A DNA stretch of 31,216 nucleotides. Origin: Phaeoceros laevis (Eukaryota > Anthocerotophyta > Anthocerotopsida > Notothyladales). A program made the position numbers and the translations under genes. This document shows positions 1 through 11,701 of the stretch, in pieces (the stretch's first letter is position 1; each line of letters opens with the position of its first letter). The stretch lies in contig JBNGIQ010005171.1 of the NCBI GenBank assembly GCA_049999765.1, positions 1-31,216 of the forward strand. The letters are read 5' to 3'. The notes beneath the pieces were generated by a model that did no database searches, was not told the DNA's origin, and was given only the letters and a program-made list of their open reading frames with translations.

Positions 1-151
1 GCCCCGGGCACTATGTGTACAAGTAACCTTGAAATATAGTTCTCTTCTTTATTAATATAAATATATATAAAAGATAAGTTATTGTTCATATATTTTTTAT
101 TTAAAAAGCTTAGCTTCTCAGGTTACAAATGTGTACACATCAAATTAGTGT

Positions 152-176
152 CAGCCAGCCAGCCAGCCAGCCAGCC
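152..176. repeat. CAGC tetranucleotide microsatellite
   Basis: Six consecutive CAGC units, followed by a degenerate CTGCC. The sequence to its left (1-150) is AT-rich with no coding potential seen. Confidence 0.9.
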
Positions 177-252
177 TGCCTAACGTGCAGGCCTCTACAC
201 TAGTATATATAAAAGTAATATATAACTTCCTCTAAATTACATACCGCTTTAC

Positions 253-383
253 CTGGAAGTTCCCACATCGCTCCCCACTGTCCCCAGGCTTCGAATTTCT
301 TCACAGATTCATGAAATAGACGTTTCCCTTCATCAGAATATTCTGATTGTTGGGGGAAAACACTTGCGTAAAGCGAAGCATGC
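253..383 (-). other. possible internal coding exon of an unrecognised minus-strand gene
   Basis: On the minus strand a TTTCAG acceptor at 384-386 precedes an open frame encoding about 43 residues. The frame ends at an AG/GTAAAG donor at 251-252. The peptide is fairly hydrophilic and contains a WGQWGAMWELP stretch, but no family was recognised. If real, the gene would continue off the left edge and its 5' part would lie near 500-820, where a minus-strand ATG frame (519-821) shows no recognisable domain. It could equally be chance. Confidence 0.2.
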
Positions 384-819
384 CTGAAACAGTGTCCGGA
401 CCCCGGTCTGTCGCGTTGTCCCGTCGTCCTATCCCCTTCGGCCCTCCTGCCCGCTGTTGTCACTGTCGGACAGCTAAAGCTGTACACTGATTGCTGAACG
501 GTCAGCCAGGACTTCTCTTCAAGTCAGGTCGTGCTGGATACGTGAGGTCCAAGTCTTCACGCGTCTCAGAGGTGAAGCATCCGGCAGCACGCTGCAGCAA
601 TTCGATCTCCACTGCGTCCTAGCGTCCAATTGTGCCGGGACGCCCGGCGCTGCGGGGCGAGTCCGCCATGGTTCTCCAGCAAGAAAATGGGCGATTTCGT
701 CTTCGGCAATGAATCCTGGTGGACCTAATGTAGGAGGCAGCCTGAGGTGAGCCTTGCTGGGCCACGGTGCATGCTCGTGATGCACTTCGCTTCGGTTGTA
801 GCTATTCTCTTGAACTCTC

Positions 820-890
820 ATGATTGTGCGCAGTTAGGCCGCTTTGTTGAGCTGGCCACGGAGAGGAAGGAGATGCTGCGAGAGGAGTGA
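820..890 (+). promoter_or_regulatory. two five-codon upstream ORFs ahead of the U-box gene
   Basis: Two minimal ATG frames of five sense codons each lie at 820-837 (stop TAG) and 873-890 (stop TGA), upstream of the U-box ATG at 950. If the transcription start is further upstream they would be uORFs that could dampen translation. The transcription start cannot be seen, and a GTAAGT at 899 could also be the donor of a 5'UTR intron. Confidence 0.25.
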
Positions 891-949
891 TCAGCAGTGT
901 AAGTTGTCACCCGATTACCCCATCTAAAGACGAAAATTGCTACTGCCGT

Positions 950-3900
950 ATGGCGCTCGAAATGGATAAGCCGTCGGAGCTCTTTGGGAAGTTGAGCAAA
1001 CGAGTCGCTGTGTTAGCGCTCACAACGAGGAACGTGACCGCTGACGAGGACCTTCCACCGAACCAGCTGTTGGCGCACCATGCCAGTCGCTTGGATAAGC
1101 TGGCACTGCTGCTTACGGAAAGCCAGCGAGAGGTTGAGCTTGGGAGCTCGGAACTATTAGAGCAGAGCTTGAGAGAGATGGAGGCTGAGTTGCTTGTGGA
1201 GGAAGAGCTTATGGAGTTCTATGCCTGTAGGAGTAGCCTGTACCTGCTCATGGCGTGCCCCTATCTGGTCAAGCGCTTGCGAAATTCTTGTTTCATTTTG
1301 AGCCAGACGTTGGGTTCAATAGCTGAGCTGGGATGCTCTCCATCTTTGGAACATCAGATAGCTGAGACTCAAAAAATGTTCGAAGAGGAGGCTCCTAAGC
1401 TTGGAGTGAAGGAACAGCAGCTGGTTGATTGTTTCGAGACAGGGGTGCTTGATACGGTCATGCACCACAATTCGCAGAGCATAAAACTTGCTGAGCAGAT
1501 AGCAGAATGTCTGGGGGCTGCTCTTGACAGTAAGGCTTTTAGGAATGAGCTGGCAAAGCTGCAGGCGGAGAAAGGGACAGCGGAAGAGAGGGAAGGGAAG
1601 GCCCATGCAATGATTCTGGACCAGTACATCAACTTGCTTCAGAATGCTGTTGCGGAAAGAAGTCACCCTGGAACACCAGAGCGTGCTGGCCCCCCCAGGA
1701 AGCTGATGACCCTGAAGGAGACACCCTTTCTCCCTCTGCAGTCTTTTATATGCCCTATCACGAAGGATGTGATGAAAGATCCTGTCCAGATTGCATCTGG
1801 CCAAACATATGAGCGAGCAGCCATAGAGCGGTGGTTTGCTGCTGGTCACACTCGATGTCCTCTAGGAGTAGAGCTGAAGAACACCAAAATGAAATCTAAT
1901 TTTGCACTACGGCAATCGATTGCAGAGTGGCGTGAGAGAAATTGGAACATCAGGATGCAGATTGCTGAGGATGCTCTATCCTCAGACAATCTAGAGGAGA
2001 AGCTGAAGGCCGTTCAGGACATGCAAGCTTTATGTGACGAAGACTCTATCAACAGGTACACAATATCAAATAAAGGGCTCATCCCTCCCCTGGTTCAGTT
2101 GGCAGAGTCCAAGAACATTGAATTGAGGATAAGAACGATCTCCACATTGCGGAGTCTTGCACAAGACAATGACGAAATTCAGGTACTATACCCACTTGAT
2201 CATCTGACATTTTTCTGAATAATGAATTCACGTGTATGAGACAGTGTGTGTCACTAGTGAGTTCCCCTCTGACCCTATGGTGGGTGTAACAGGAAATAAT
2301 GGTACAGGAGGGTGTCATAGATCGCATTGTAAGAAGCCTTGCCCGCCAACGGGATGAGGCAAAGGAGGGGATCTTACTACTGCGTGTGCTTTCGGTAAAG
2401 TCTAAGTATGCAGAGCTGATAAGCCAAGCACAGGGAGCAGTATTGCTGCTCGTTACCTTGTTGAGCTCCGAAGAGGGTAATGTGGCAGATAATGTGAAAG
2501 CAATTCTAGAAAACTTGCCAACCAGCGATGAAAATGTCATTATCATGGCAAAAGCAAACCTGCTGACTCCTCTTGTAACTCGTCTAGTTGATGGTACTGT
2601 CCTTACTTCGTGCATTTGGATTTTCCTGCTTTCAAACTTGGGTTCGGAGAAAGTTAGTTCAGGGTAAGGGTACAAGCACATTGCAGCTTCTCCTTGTTCT
2701 GTTGTGGGGTTCCAATCAGTTCTTTTCTTTTGCGAGTAGGTTCCAATCCGTTCACTGTCATGTGCAGGTCAAACTAAATCGAAGATCCTTATGGCTAGGA
2801 CTTTAGGTCGCCTACATATGCCTGACACTAGCAAACAAAAGTTGGCGACAGATGATGCTATCTCAATCCTGACGCAAATGATGGCGTCAACAAACCAGGA
2901 AGAAAGTGAGAGTGCCATCAGTGCATTGGAAAGTCTATCATGTGTGGCAACAGTAGCTGAACTGGTTGTGGGTGCTGGAGCTTTATACATACTTAAGAAC
3001 AAGCTTAGCTTTCCGAGGTCATCAGTTGAAGTGAAAACTGGGGTTTCTAACATCCTTGCAAATATATTTGTTGCATGGGGCAGTAACTTGAAATTGGACG
3101 CAGATAGTGAAGCAGAACTTGACAGTATGGTCTGCACTTGTCTCTCATTGTTGTCACAGCAATTCACTCCTCCCACAGTACAATCTAATCTTCTCAGGGG
3201 TTTGATTGGCCTTTCTAGAGGACGGCGTTCTAGGAAGATGGCTAGAGCAAAGATGGTGGAGCAGCAAGCATTCTCTACTCTTGTTCCCTTGCTCAAATCA
3301 GATGTCGGCCCAGAAGTGAGAAGCTATGCGGTGCAGCTTTTTGCTAGCTTATCAAGTAGCTACAGTGTTGAAGCAGGTACTGCAGTGAAGGAGAAACAGG
3401 ACAGCCTAAGGTCTTTGTTGGATGTCTTAGAGAGAGGACGAAATGATGAGGAGCAGTTGGCAGTAGTAAGAATTCTGGCAAATTTGCCTCTCGTTGACAC
3501 TGAGATTACTGGGCTGCTTTTAGGGCCTGGGCTTGGGAATGTTGTGCAGTTAGTGGTGAGACTTTTGGGCTCTAGTAATGGAGCACTGGAGGAAGCAGTT
3601 GCAGGGGCACTCCTTCGGTTTACTGTACCTGAGAACTTGGAAAGGCAGCGGAGGCTTGCGAACCTGGGGGTGATTCCCAGATTAGTTGCCCTTTTAGATT
3701 CAGGCAAAAGTCTTGCCAAAGAGAGAGCAGCCAGAGCTCTGGCGAACTTCTCTGTGAACACAAATATCCTAAGTCAGCGTGTTGCAGCTCGCAAATGGTG
3801 GGCATGCTTCTCTCCTATCCAGGAGACATGCCGGTTGCATGCAGGTGTTTGCTCAGTTGAAGGAAGCTTCTGCTTGCTGCAAGCTGAAGCCATCCGTCCA

Positions 3901-4278
3901 TTGCTGTCAGTCTTGAAGGAAGGGGAGAATGATTGTGCAGAAGCAGCTCTGGCAGCATTACACACACTAACTGATCAGAGCATTGAGAACTGGGAACAGG
4001 GAGTTCATTTAATAGCCAAGGCAAAGGGAGTTCCTCTAATAGTTAAGTTTGTGAGTTCTGGCACCCCTGCTGCTCAGGAGCTTTCTCTCAAACTGTTGGA
4101 ACAAGTCTTTGGTTTTCCTGAGTACAGGGAAGAATACGGCTCGGTGGCTCAGATGCATGTCATCACTGTGGCTCAACAGGGCAGTCCTAAGAGGAGACAT
4201 ATGGCTGGCAAGATATTAAGGCAATTGGATCTTCTGCATAGTCAGTCTTACTACTTTGCTCAGTCACTAACTGGGTGA
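950..4278 (+). CDS. U-box/armadillo-repeat E3 ubiquitin ligase (plant PUB42/43/44 type)
   Basis: Likely E3 ubiquitin ligase that recruits an E2 through its U-box and substrates through ARM repeats. Model: exons 950-2182, 2293-2593 and 2768-4278, all GT-AG, 1014 residues with frame kept across both introns. The first 260 residues are helical and resemble the UND region. The U-box spans about 262-335, with the signature SFICPITKDVMKDPV, then GQTYERAAIERWF and RCPLG. ARM-like helical repeats run from about 350 to the end, with the family's usual cysteine-rich insert (KWWACF, then ICL-type GVCSVEGSFCLLQ) near residue 850. The start is the ATG at 950; the longer open frame to 887 has no ATG. Length fits AtPUB42 (about 1030) better than PUB43/44 (about 800). 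No lesions were seen, so it looks functional. Confidence 0.93.
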
Positions 4279-5526
4279 TTAATGTATCAAATTTTGTACC
4301 TTCTACAAGAATGTATTATACATCGATTTACAACAGTAATTTTTATGTTGACTTCCATTGGCAGTTTGGGAGGCGGGCATGATCACCGTAGGTTTTGTTG
4401 CCGGATGGTCCCTGGCACATTTCAGCCAAGAAAGGTGCCTTTTTTATTGGATACCTAGAAGGTTCATCTAGTGTACTGTAGATTGCTAGGTTGGTGTAAC
4501 CACTTGACTCTGGCCGAGCTATTATTCGCACATAGTTGCAATCTTCTCTTATTTGCAGACTGGCTGCAATGTAGCAGAGCAGGCTTTGCATCACTCCACC
4601 CCTGCGTGGGGTCAAGGGTAGATGCAAGACACTTGGATCTCAAGGGAGGACAAAATTAGGTAACTGTCACATACCGCAAGCTGAGGTCCAATCTTGAGCG
4701 ACATGCTACACAAAACACCTGACTGTTGTACGCTTGTCTCGCAGGTAATTTGATTCTGCAATTTGAAGCTCTACAGGGGAATGGTGCGGAGCTGTCAACC
4801 TGCAGGAACTGTTAGTTCAGGGACATTCAGCCCAATTCCTTGTTGGTGGGAAATGCTTGTTTAATAACAAATGCAAAAGTCTACATTTATATCGGGCTCA
4901 AGCTGGGTTTGAACCTTCTGAACCGTTGGTGAGGGTTAGAACTATACATCACCATGGTTCTCGGGCGATTGCGCTGCTCATCCTGGTAGAGAAGAAATGT
5001 GCTCTGAAGTTGTTTCATCGTTCGTGGAGCATATAGCCTCATGCCCTTCCGCCGCATGACCGTTCAGAGCTCGTTCTAATGGTGCTGTCCGAAACTTGCA
5101 CATCATTAGCCGACAGACGGCACTGAATTAAACGTTACAGTGTGCAAAAACTCAATTATCGTTTTAGCAATCGAGTGATCCGGGTCGTTACAAGTTACAA
5201 CCAGCAATGAGCGTTAAAAATTTGCGCGATAGACCAATCTCATTCAGTGGCGGCGGGAGGGATAATAGTTTGTCGTACGTTGTCGGCCAGCTTCGATCGT
5301 GAACGGTACGCCGTACTGCGCGGGCTCGTGTTCACGCCCCCTTCAGCTATACGCTCCGGTGCACTTTCTTGTATCGGCAATTTGGCGCTGTGTTCCAATT
5401 GCCTCCCATCTGCAGCTCCGAATGTGGCAGCTGAGCTTATTCGCTTGAGAGCTTCCAATCAATTCTACCTGTTCGCGCTCCACTGCTGCTCGCCTGAGAG
5501 GTGTCCACAGTTTGTGAGCGCTCGAC
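4279..5526. other. intergenic stretch, 3' end of the U-box gene and 5' region of the XS-domain gene
   Basis: No supported gene. Short frames on both strands (minus 4343-4627, plus 5247-5579) have no recognisable domain. An ATG frame of 31 codons at 5207-5302 could be a uORF of the downstream gene. A GGTTTGAACC near 4904 resembles a tRNA T-loop, but neither arms nor acceptor stem can be folded around it. Confidence 0.6.
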
Positions 5527-7639
5527 ATGGATGCGGAATTGGTGGACGATTGCACCATGGATTTGGAAACAGAGGATGAGGATGAGGATGAGGAGATAGT
5601 AGATGTTGAGAAAGCAGCGGAACAAGGTCTGCGCAATGGCAGTTTCAACATCATTGGAACAGAGGAGAACAGCTTCCGATGTCCCTTCTGCCCTGGGAAG
5701 AGGAAGCAGGCGTATGACTACGCTTCCCTGCTGGCTCATGCGGCGGGCCAAGGACGAGGAGCAGGTGGAAAGGCTGTGGAGTTCGCAGCCAGACACAGAA
5801 TGCTTGCCAGGCACCTTACTCAGGACCTGGCACTGCGGCCTGCGCAGCCTGAGGCTCGGCCATCAGTCCTCCTTCAACAAGAACCTCCTCCTCGAGCGGT
5901 GGAGAGCAAGGCGATGGTGTATCCCTGGGCTGCACTGCTGCTTAACGTGAAGTCCGTGGAGGCTGCGGACGGAAGGAGGAGCGGGCCCGGTATTGGAGAG
6001 CTGAAGAGGCAGTTCGGCCATTTCCGGCCTGTGAGGGTGGACGTTGGTTACGACGCCAGCACCGGCTACCAAGGCTGGGCGCTGCTCAGGTTTGGGGCCA
6101 CTGATGCTGGCTATAAGAATGCCAAGGCTTTTGACAGAAGCTTTTTGGAGCTGAACCGGGGCAGGAAGCAGTGGATGAGCAAGAGTGCAGCGGATGGCCT
6201 TGGAACTGACCTTTATGGCTGGATGGCAACGGAGGAGGACACAAGCCCAGAGACTGCGTTCGGCACCTTTTTGTTGAGTAAGAAGTTTGACCTGAAGACG
6301 CACGACGACTATTGGCAGCAACGCAGGAGAATGGAGGAGCAGAAGTACAGACATTTATCAATAAGGTTTCACGAGCAGGCTGAGGAGATGGAGAAAATAA
6401 GGACAGAGGCAGATTTGGCTATGAGTCGATTGAAGCAGCAGCATCATGAAGGTCCATCAACTGAACAACTTGTTGACAGGTCCCCAGATTGTAGTTCGGG
6501 TTATTCTGTAACCTGATTTAACTCGCATGTTGGGTCTTTCTGCAGAATTGGAAGAATACGTGGCTGCTGCTCACAGCAAACGACTCGTTCATCAAGAGGT
6601 TGTTCAGAAGCGGGCAGTCCAATTGGATGAAGAATTGGCAGCTCTGACTAATCGCTGCAACCAGCTGTCGCTGAAGGAAAACGAGGATGGCACCCAGAGG
6701 GAAGTGCATGACATGGAGAAACACGAGGTTAACTGCCTGTGGCGATGACTTGCCTCACGAGCTTGACTGGCTAGTTGGTTGGGTGATTCTGACACACTAC
6801 ATGTCCCAAACACTCCATGTTGCAGAATAAGTTGAAGATGAAGGTTATTGCAGGAGAAGCAGAGATACGTCAGAAATTCAGCAAGGAGCAGTTGGCCTTG
6901 TTGGAGAAGCACGAGGCAGGACCCATCCACCTGAGAACTTGTAGGACAATTTACGCTCGGTTTTTTTGTTTCTAATTGGGACCTTGATGGTACCTCGTGC
7001 GCTGCATGACTGCAGAGCCAAACCAGGCAACTCGAGGAGACCTTGCAAGCCTACAAGATAAAACTCCACCAAAAACAACTGCGAGAGATGGAATTGCTCC
7101 AGTTGCTAGAGAGGTTGGAGACAGCGGAGGTGAATCAAGATGGTCAACAAGACGACACGACTCAAAAGCTGAAAGAGGATATTTGGGAGCTAAGGGAAGA
7201 GGATCGGGCAGCCAATTATGACGTGCACCATGCCGGAGAGGCTACAGAGGTAAGTTCAGAGCGTCGTCTTTGATCGAACGTTGCTTTGAGTATGTCCTTC
7301 TCGACCAGGGTGGTAACAATTTTTAACAGCGGTGCACCCCTCTGACAGGAATTGGTTACCCATGATGATGAGCACTTGGTGCGGCTAAGAACCCAAGTTG
7401 GTGACGAGGTAGCCCAGTCCCTGTGCCAGGCACTCAACCAACTTAGGAACTGTACTCCATATGGTCGGCACCCTGCACGAGAAAAGATGGCGCAAATTTG
7501 TGGGGTACTTCTGGATTGCGTGAAGGTGCAGGCGGAAGCTAAGCAGCATCTCCAAAACGAACTTCAGGAGGCTTTGGCTATGTCAGGCGTCACCCCACCA
7601 GATGGACAAGGAGGTTGGGGCAAACGGGTCAGGGCATGA
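5527..7639 (+). CDS. XS-domain protein of the FDM/IDN2/SGS3-like family
   Basis: Family members bind double-stranded RNA with a 5' overhang and act in RNA-directed DNA methylation. Model: exons 5527-6451, 6546-6727, 6826-6915, 7016-7249 and 7349-7639, giving 573 residues. After an acidic stretch (13-27) comes a zf-XS finger (about 50-91; CPFC at 52-55, with His at 71). The XS domain follows (about 128-245; starts VYPWAALLLNV, ends DLYGWMATEED). A long coiled coil covers about 265-475. The last exon matches only the C-terminal half of the XH domain (DDEHLVRLRTQVGDEV, then PYGRHP). The exon 1 donor AAG/GTCCAT at 6452 is chosen because it alone keeps the coiled-coil frame. Exon 3 appears to end at a GC donor (GAG/GCAGGA). 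Confidence 0.85.
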
Positions 7640-7939
7640 CAAGATGGTACAATTTTGTTGCACCTGCCTCAAGGCTGCACTGGGAAGCCCGCGTTTTTGC
7701 GCATGGACCTAGTACGTGTTCTGAGGATAGCCAAGAGTGTAGGGCCGGACTCCCAACTACTTCCACATTCCCGCGGTTTGACGCTTCCCTGGACATCAGG
7801 TTGTCTATAATATGGTATGCACAACCAATTTCTAGTTTGCCCAGAGTCAAGGATCGACCAACCCCAGCTTCTCGTGTCAAGTTCTCAACCGAAAACTGTA
7901 AGCATCTTACTATTTCTTCGGGAGTGTAAAACTGAAAAG
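7640..7939. other. convergent intergenic spacer between the XS-domain gene and ALG3
   Basis: Three hundred bases between two stop codons facing each other. Open frames here have no recognisable domain. It presumably holds the 3'UTRs and polyadenylation signals of both genes. Confidence 0.7.
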
Positions 7940-10768
7940 CTAGTCTCCCCTCTTTTTGTGGAGCATGGGGTGCTCATTGGGTGATTGCCAAAGCCCCCAC
8001 AATATCATCAGATGGGCTCCAAGAAGGGTCAACGAGGATGCCGTACTTGAAGGATATGTGTTCCAACAGAACTCCACAGTTGCAAATAAGGCAACCCTGA
8101 AACGCCAAAAGGAAGCTGGTGTCATCTACCACGTATTACCAGAACTCAACAAATGGATGGACTAGAACCACTTCAAATCACTCCAGAGTCTTTGAGCATA
8201 CCGGAGAGGTGTTGGAAAAGGTGCTTTCCAGAGAAGCAATGGCAAGCTGAAAAAATACCTGAGCCAGTGCAGTTGCCGTTAGTTGCAGAAAAGATAAACT
8301 CTCAGAATTGTAAGTGCAGCTGGAGCGCTCACCAGCAGTAGAATTGATAGTGAAGCGACCGAGCACAGACGATGCCTATAAAATTTCCGGTGAACAGCAT
8401 GGTTGCTATATCTGTGAGAAACAGTGACATGGAATACAAGACAACTGTGTTAGATTACGGCGAGGGAAGTAATGGTGGCCGGAAGCCAGAGTTTCGAGAA
8501 CCCACGTTCAGGGTTTACAGGCTTCCCCTCCGTATTCCACCTGAACTTCACGCGGTTCGCAAGTTGACCCCAAACATTGACATTATCCTGATCTCTGACG
8601 TTGTGAAGCCCTATAGCACTGAGAACGCCACCTTCATGCCTGGTTAAACCGAAACCGAGCACACGGACTTCATTTATCAGAAACACATGGTTTAAAGCAC
8701 GCAACATTCTCAGAGGTGCTTATAACCTTGCAAATCGTCGTCCAAAGCTTCAGTTGTGAAAGGAACATGCACTTACTTGCACCACTTCTGAGTTACAAAC
8801 AGGAAAAGCAGCCCCAGATGTAGGATCAATAATGACATAGCCACTAGCTTCGACACAAATATCGGCTCCGGTAAAAATTTTAGGTTAACAGACCTGAATC
8901 AACAAGAGGCTGGTTACTCGGAATGCAAAACTGAAGCAAAGGCTTGAACCATGACACAGTACCAAAAAGCACCATACCAGAAATGTATAAACACCCGACC
9001 AAGATTGAATGCTCTTGACAGGTACGCCAGGGGAGCGCACATGAGAAATGGCAGCCCCACAATAATCTGAACACAGGTTTGCAGAAGGCACTAATCAGAA
9101 GGCCAGACTCCAATTAACGTTCCCCACAGCGCCAACAAATAGAGAAGATGCTGTCCTGGAAAGTTGTTTCAACCACAATGATGACAATGCCAAATGAGTG
9201 TACCTGAAAAAGCGCAGCATAGGATAGTGCTACTAAAACGCCTTTCAAAGACAGAGTCTGCAAATCTCAAATTGGTAGGACCAAGACATTTTAGAACAGA
9301 GAACCTTAAAGAACTTATCGTTCCAGAAAACAAGCTGACATCAGGGGAGCTTTGCAACACGCTAAACTACCTTCAACAACAGAAGCAGCAAAGGAGGTGC
9401 ATACAGAAGTACGTTCATCTTCACCGAAACTGCAGCACTGCCCTTTTACAGATCACTAAAACATGGTCATTTGTAGCATGACAAACAAGCTAAAATTGGA
9501 CTCAACGGACATGTCCTCTCACAGACCAAAGTTCAAGAACATTATAGACAATAGCATCGATTGTGGTCCATGCATGCTAAGGAAGTGATGCTCACCTGAA
9601 AACCACCAGACCTACATGCCAATGCTGGCTTTGCATCAGTGCGATTGAAGCATGTGCAAGTGTTGTAGCCATGCAGTCATTGAACAACCGCAAGACAAAC
9701 AGAGAATGCACACGTCTGGACAGACACAGCAGCAGCAAAGCCCACGAAGGGACCTGGAAATGGGAAACACACACCAGAAAATAGATCAGTTGTTAGACCA
9801 ATGAACACTGAACAATGACATCCTTGGTGACGGCAATCGGGCATGTCATCTTTAATCACCACAGCAGCCTTGATATAAATGTGAAGGACGATCCCCAAAT
9901 TGAGAAGATACAGTGCTCCAAACAGTATCTGATACAAGAATAGAAAAAGGTAAAAAAGCAGAACCACACATTAGACCAAAGGAAAAGCTCAGACCGCCAC
10001 ATGAGCAATCTCCTCGTTCAAGAGCATGGAATCACGCAATGAGAAACTAAAAGAACTGAAAGAGCATGAGTGGAACCACCTGTGCAGGAAACACTGCTGC
10101 ATTTGTTACATACTTTATGACGGAGTAAAGGTACAGGAAACCAGCAGGATAGACAAGGGGACCTGTATCCCCAAACATGTATTCATAATTCCTTTCTCCC
10201 CCAAGAAACTGTGTTACCTGTGTAGGCAATTCTGAAATTGCTTATAAGGAGCTCACCCAAAACAGACATGCAATGGCCATTTTGACTGGTTCACCTATGA
10301 TACGTAGAAAGCCAAACACATGCTCCATGCATTTTCCCACATCTAGGCTAGAGGAAAAAATATAGCAAGATGATGACCTGTGACATATAAGCATCCCAAT
10401 CGATCTTTGTGTCTACAACAGGAAATACCACGTCAACTTGATTCGGAATCAGATACTGCAGTTGGTAGATCAGCAAACACTCAAACACAAACACCTAGAC
10501 TAATTGAATTCCCCATCACTGAGCTGGTCTCCCCGAAAGAACCCCAGCCCAGTGCTAAATTGTGGAAATAAGAAGTCTAACGAGATGCGAATAAGAAAGA
10601 ACTCGTACAGGGTACTCTAGCAACGATGACGAAGATAAGCAATGCATCGAGGACGACGACAGTGATTGCGGTTGGAATATACAGGTTTTTCCCTTTCGCC
10701 AGCCTTGAGATATCCCACTTGCCATGGTCTGCAGCTCGAGCATCAGGGAATCTTTGTATGCGACCCAT
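7940..10768 (-). CDS. ALG3: dolichyl-P-Man:Man5GlcNAc2-PP-dolichol alpha-1,3-mannosyltransferase (ALG3)
   Basis: ER multi-pass membrane enzyme (family GT58) that adds the first lumenal mannose to the lipid-linked N-glycan precursor. Thirteen exons give a complete 437-residue protein, the family's length (about 438): 10609-10768, 10378-10412, 10080-10217, 9860-9928, 9596-9753, 9371-9437, 9204-9257, 8978-9066, 8777-8893, 8506-8639, 8333-8411, 8202-8258, 7940-8096. Phases match throughout. Conserved blocks are KIDWDAYMSQ in the 35-base exon 2, GDTGPLVYPAGFLYLYS, RRVHSLFVLRLFNDC, AVSVKMNVLLYAPP, AFNLGRVFIHFWSVN, TGNFIGIVCARSLHYQFY and EFCWNTYPSS. The protein ends in HKKRGD; no ER-retrieval motif is claimed. 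Exon 4 donor (GTG/GTGATT) and exon 10 donor (C/GTGGGT) are fixed by similarity. No lesion was seen. Confidence 0.96.
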
Positions 10769-11046
10769 TCTCTGGCCTGCACTGTGCCAGTAGGGATCGT
10801 GTATCCCGGTGTTACAAATTTGATAACCACAAACGAGACGTCATTCGGGCCAATCCTGCACAATTGAACTCGGCAAACATGATGCAAAATCGATGAAGCA
10901 GCCTCATGCAGGAGCTCAATTCTTATGAGGCTAATTTTGGGACCTCTGAAATCCGGACTTACAAAGCCCTAAACCCTGGTAGACCTCTGGCACGAAATTC
11001 GATGACTTGGGTGAAAAGTTGAGACGAGGGCTGGCATTAGGAAAGC
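10769..11046. promoter_or_regulatory. divergent promoter region, ALG3 / zinc-finger gene
   Basis: Only 278 bases separate the ATGs of two oppositely transcribed genes, so this interval must carry both 5'UTRs and probably a shared bidirectional promoter. No clear TATA box was picked out by eye. Confidence 0.5.
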
Positions 11047-11528
11047 ATGAGAGGTCCCCTTAGATTGATTGCCACTGCTGGAGGTGTGGTGTTGGGAGGC
11101 ATTTTTGCCGTCTCTATGGTGTCCTCGGTCTCTGTGCAAGCATTCCGAGCAGTTATTGAAGCCAGAAGAGTAGGGCTTACGTTGTCAACGGCGTCATAAT
11201 GCTTGCTGAATCTGATGGCAGAGGCTCATTTGGTTCTGTAATGCCCCTTATTTTTGCAGAGAAGGACCTCACCGCCGTGCGTGAAGTGCAGAGGAAAAGG
11301 CTTCGTACCTTGCCAGCTATGCAGAGGGAGATCAACGATTGAGTGGTCGCCGTTGTTCGACCCTGTCGTTATGAAGCCTTGTGTTTGCCCAACTTGTGAG
11401 GGGAACAAGTAAGTTACGGTCTTGTTCCTCTCCTTCGTCGACATGTCGTAAACTTTCTGTCTATAATGTCTTTATGTTGTGGCAGGATTCAACGGTGTCT
11501 GAACTGTGTTGGTCGAGGGTACGCTTAG
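11047..11528 (+). CDS. small DnaJ-type (Hsp40 cysteine-rich) zinc-finger protein
   Basis: Three exons (11047-11169, 11260-11408, 11486-11528) give 104 residues. The first 40 residues hold a hydrophobic segment (LRLIATAGGVVLGGIF) that could be a targeting peptide or membrane anchor. The rest is a DnaJ-like zinc domain with four CxxC motifs: CVKC (followed by RGKG), CQLC (followed by RG), CPTC (followed by EG) and CLNC (followed by VGRGY). There is no J domain. Related plant proteins (the BSD2/LQY1-like group) act as plastid or mitochondrial protein-folding or disulfide factors, but the exact subgroup was not determined. It is transcribed away from ALG3, and its stop is only 173 bases before the next ATG on the same strand. 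Confidence 0.82.
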
Positions 11529-11701
11529 AAGTGGTTCAGACTTGGTTTTGTCTTGTAACAATGTGGGATATGGCGGTCATATCTTGCTGGGTGCCGAATT
11601 TTGGTCTTCCAGTTGTTCATGCTTTCAAGCAATTTTGACACTTTTGAAGTTTTTTGATCAATACGTAGCTTATTCGCAACTTTTGGGTTGCTAGTCCTCT
11701 C

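Noticed and set aside
4343-4627. 94-codon minus-strand frame after the U-box gene
   Set aside because: No recognisable domain and no supporting splice or neighbouring exons; it lies in the probable 3' flank.
4895-4990. tRNA-like element suggested by GGTTTGAACC
   Set aside because: The bases flanking the loop do not pair into a T stem, and no anticodon arm, D arm or acceptor stem can be placed on either strand.
5247-5579. Plus-strand frame overlapping the start of the XS-domain gene
   Set aside because: It runs out of frame through the well-supported first exon and has no domain; it is treated as 5'UTR.
6480-6545. Intron donor GACAG/GTCCCC at 6480 for XS-domain exon 1
   Set aside because: It gives the wrong phase and a stop in exon 2. 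The donor at 6452 keeps the coiled-coil frame.
8372-8647. Plus-strand frames within 7956-10235 as separate genes
   Set aside because: They are antisense shadows of ALG3 exons and introns. The minus-strand splice model explains the region fully.
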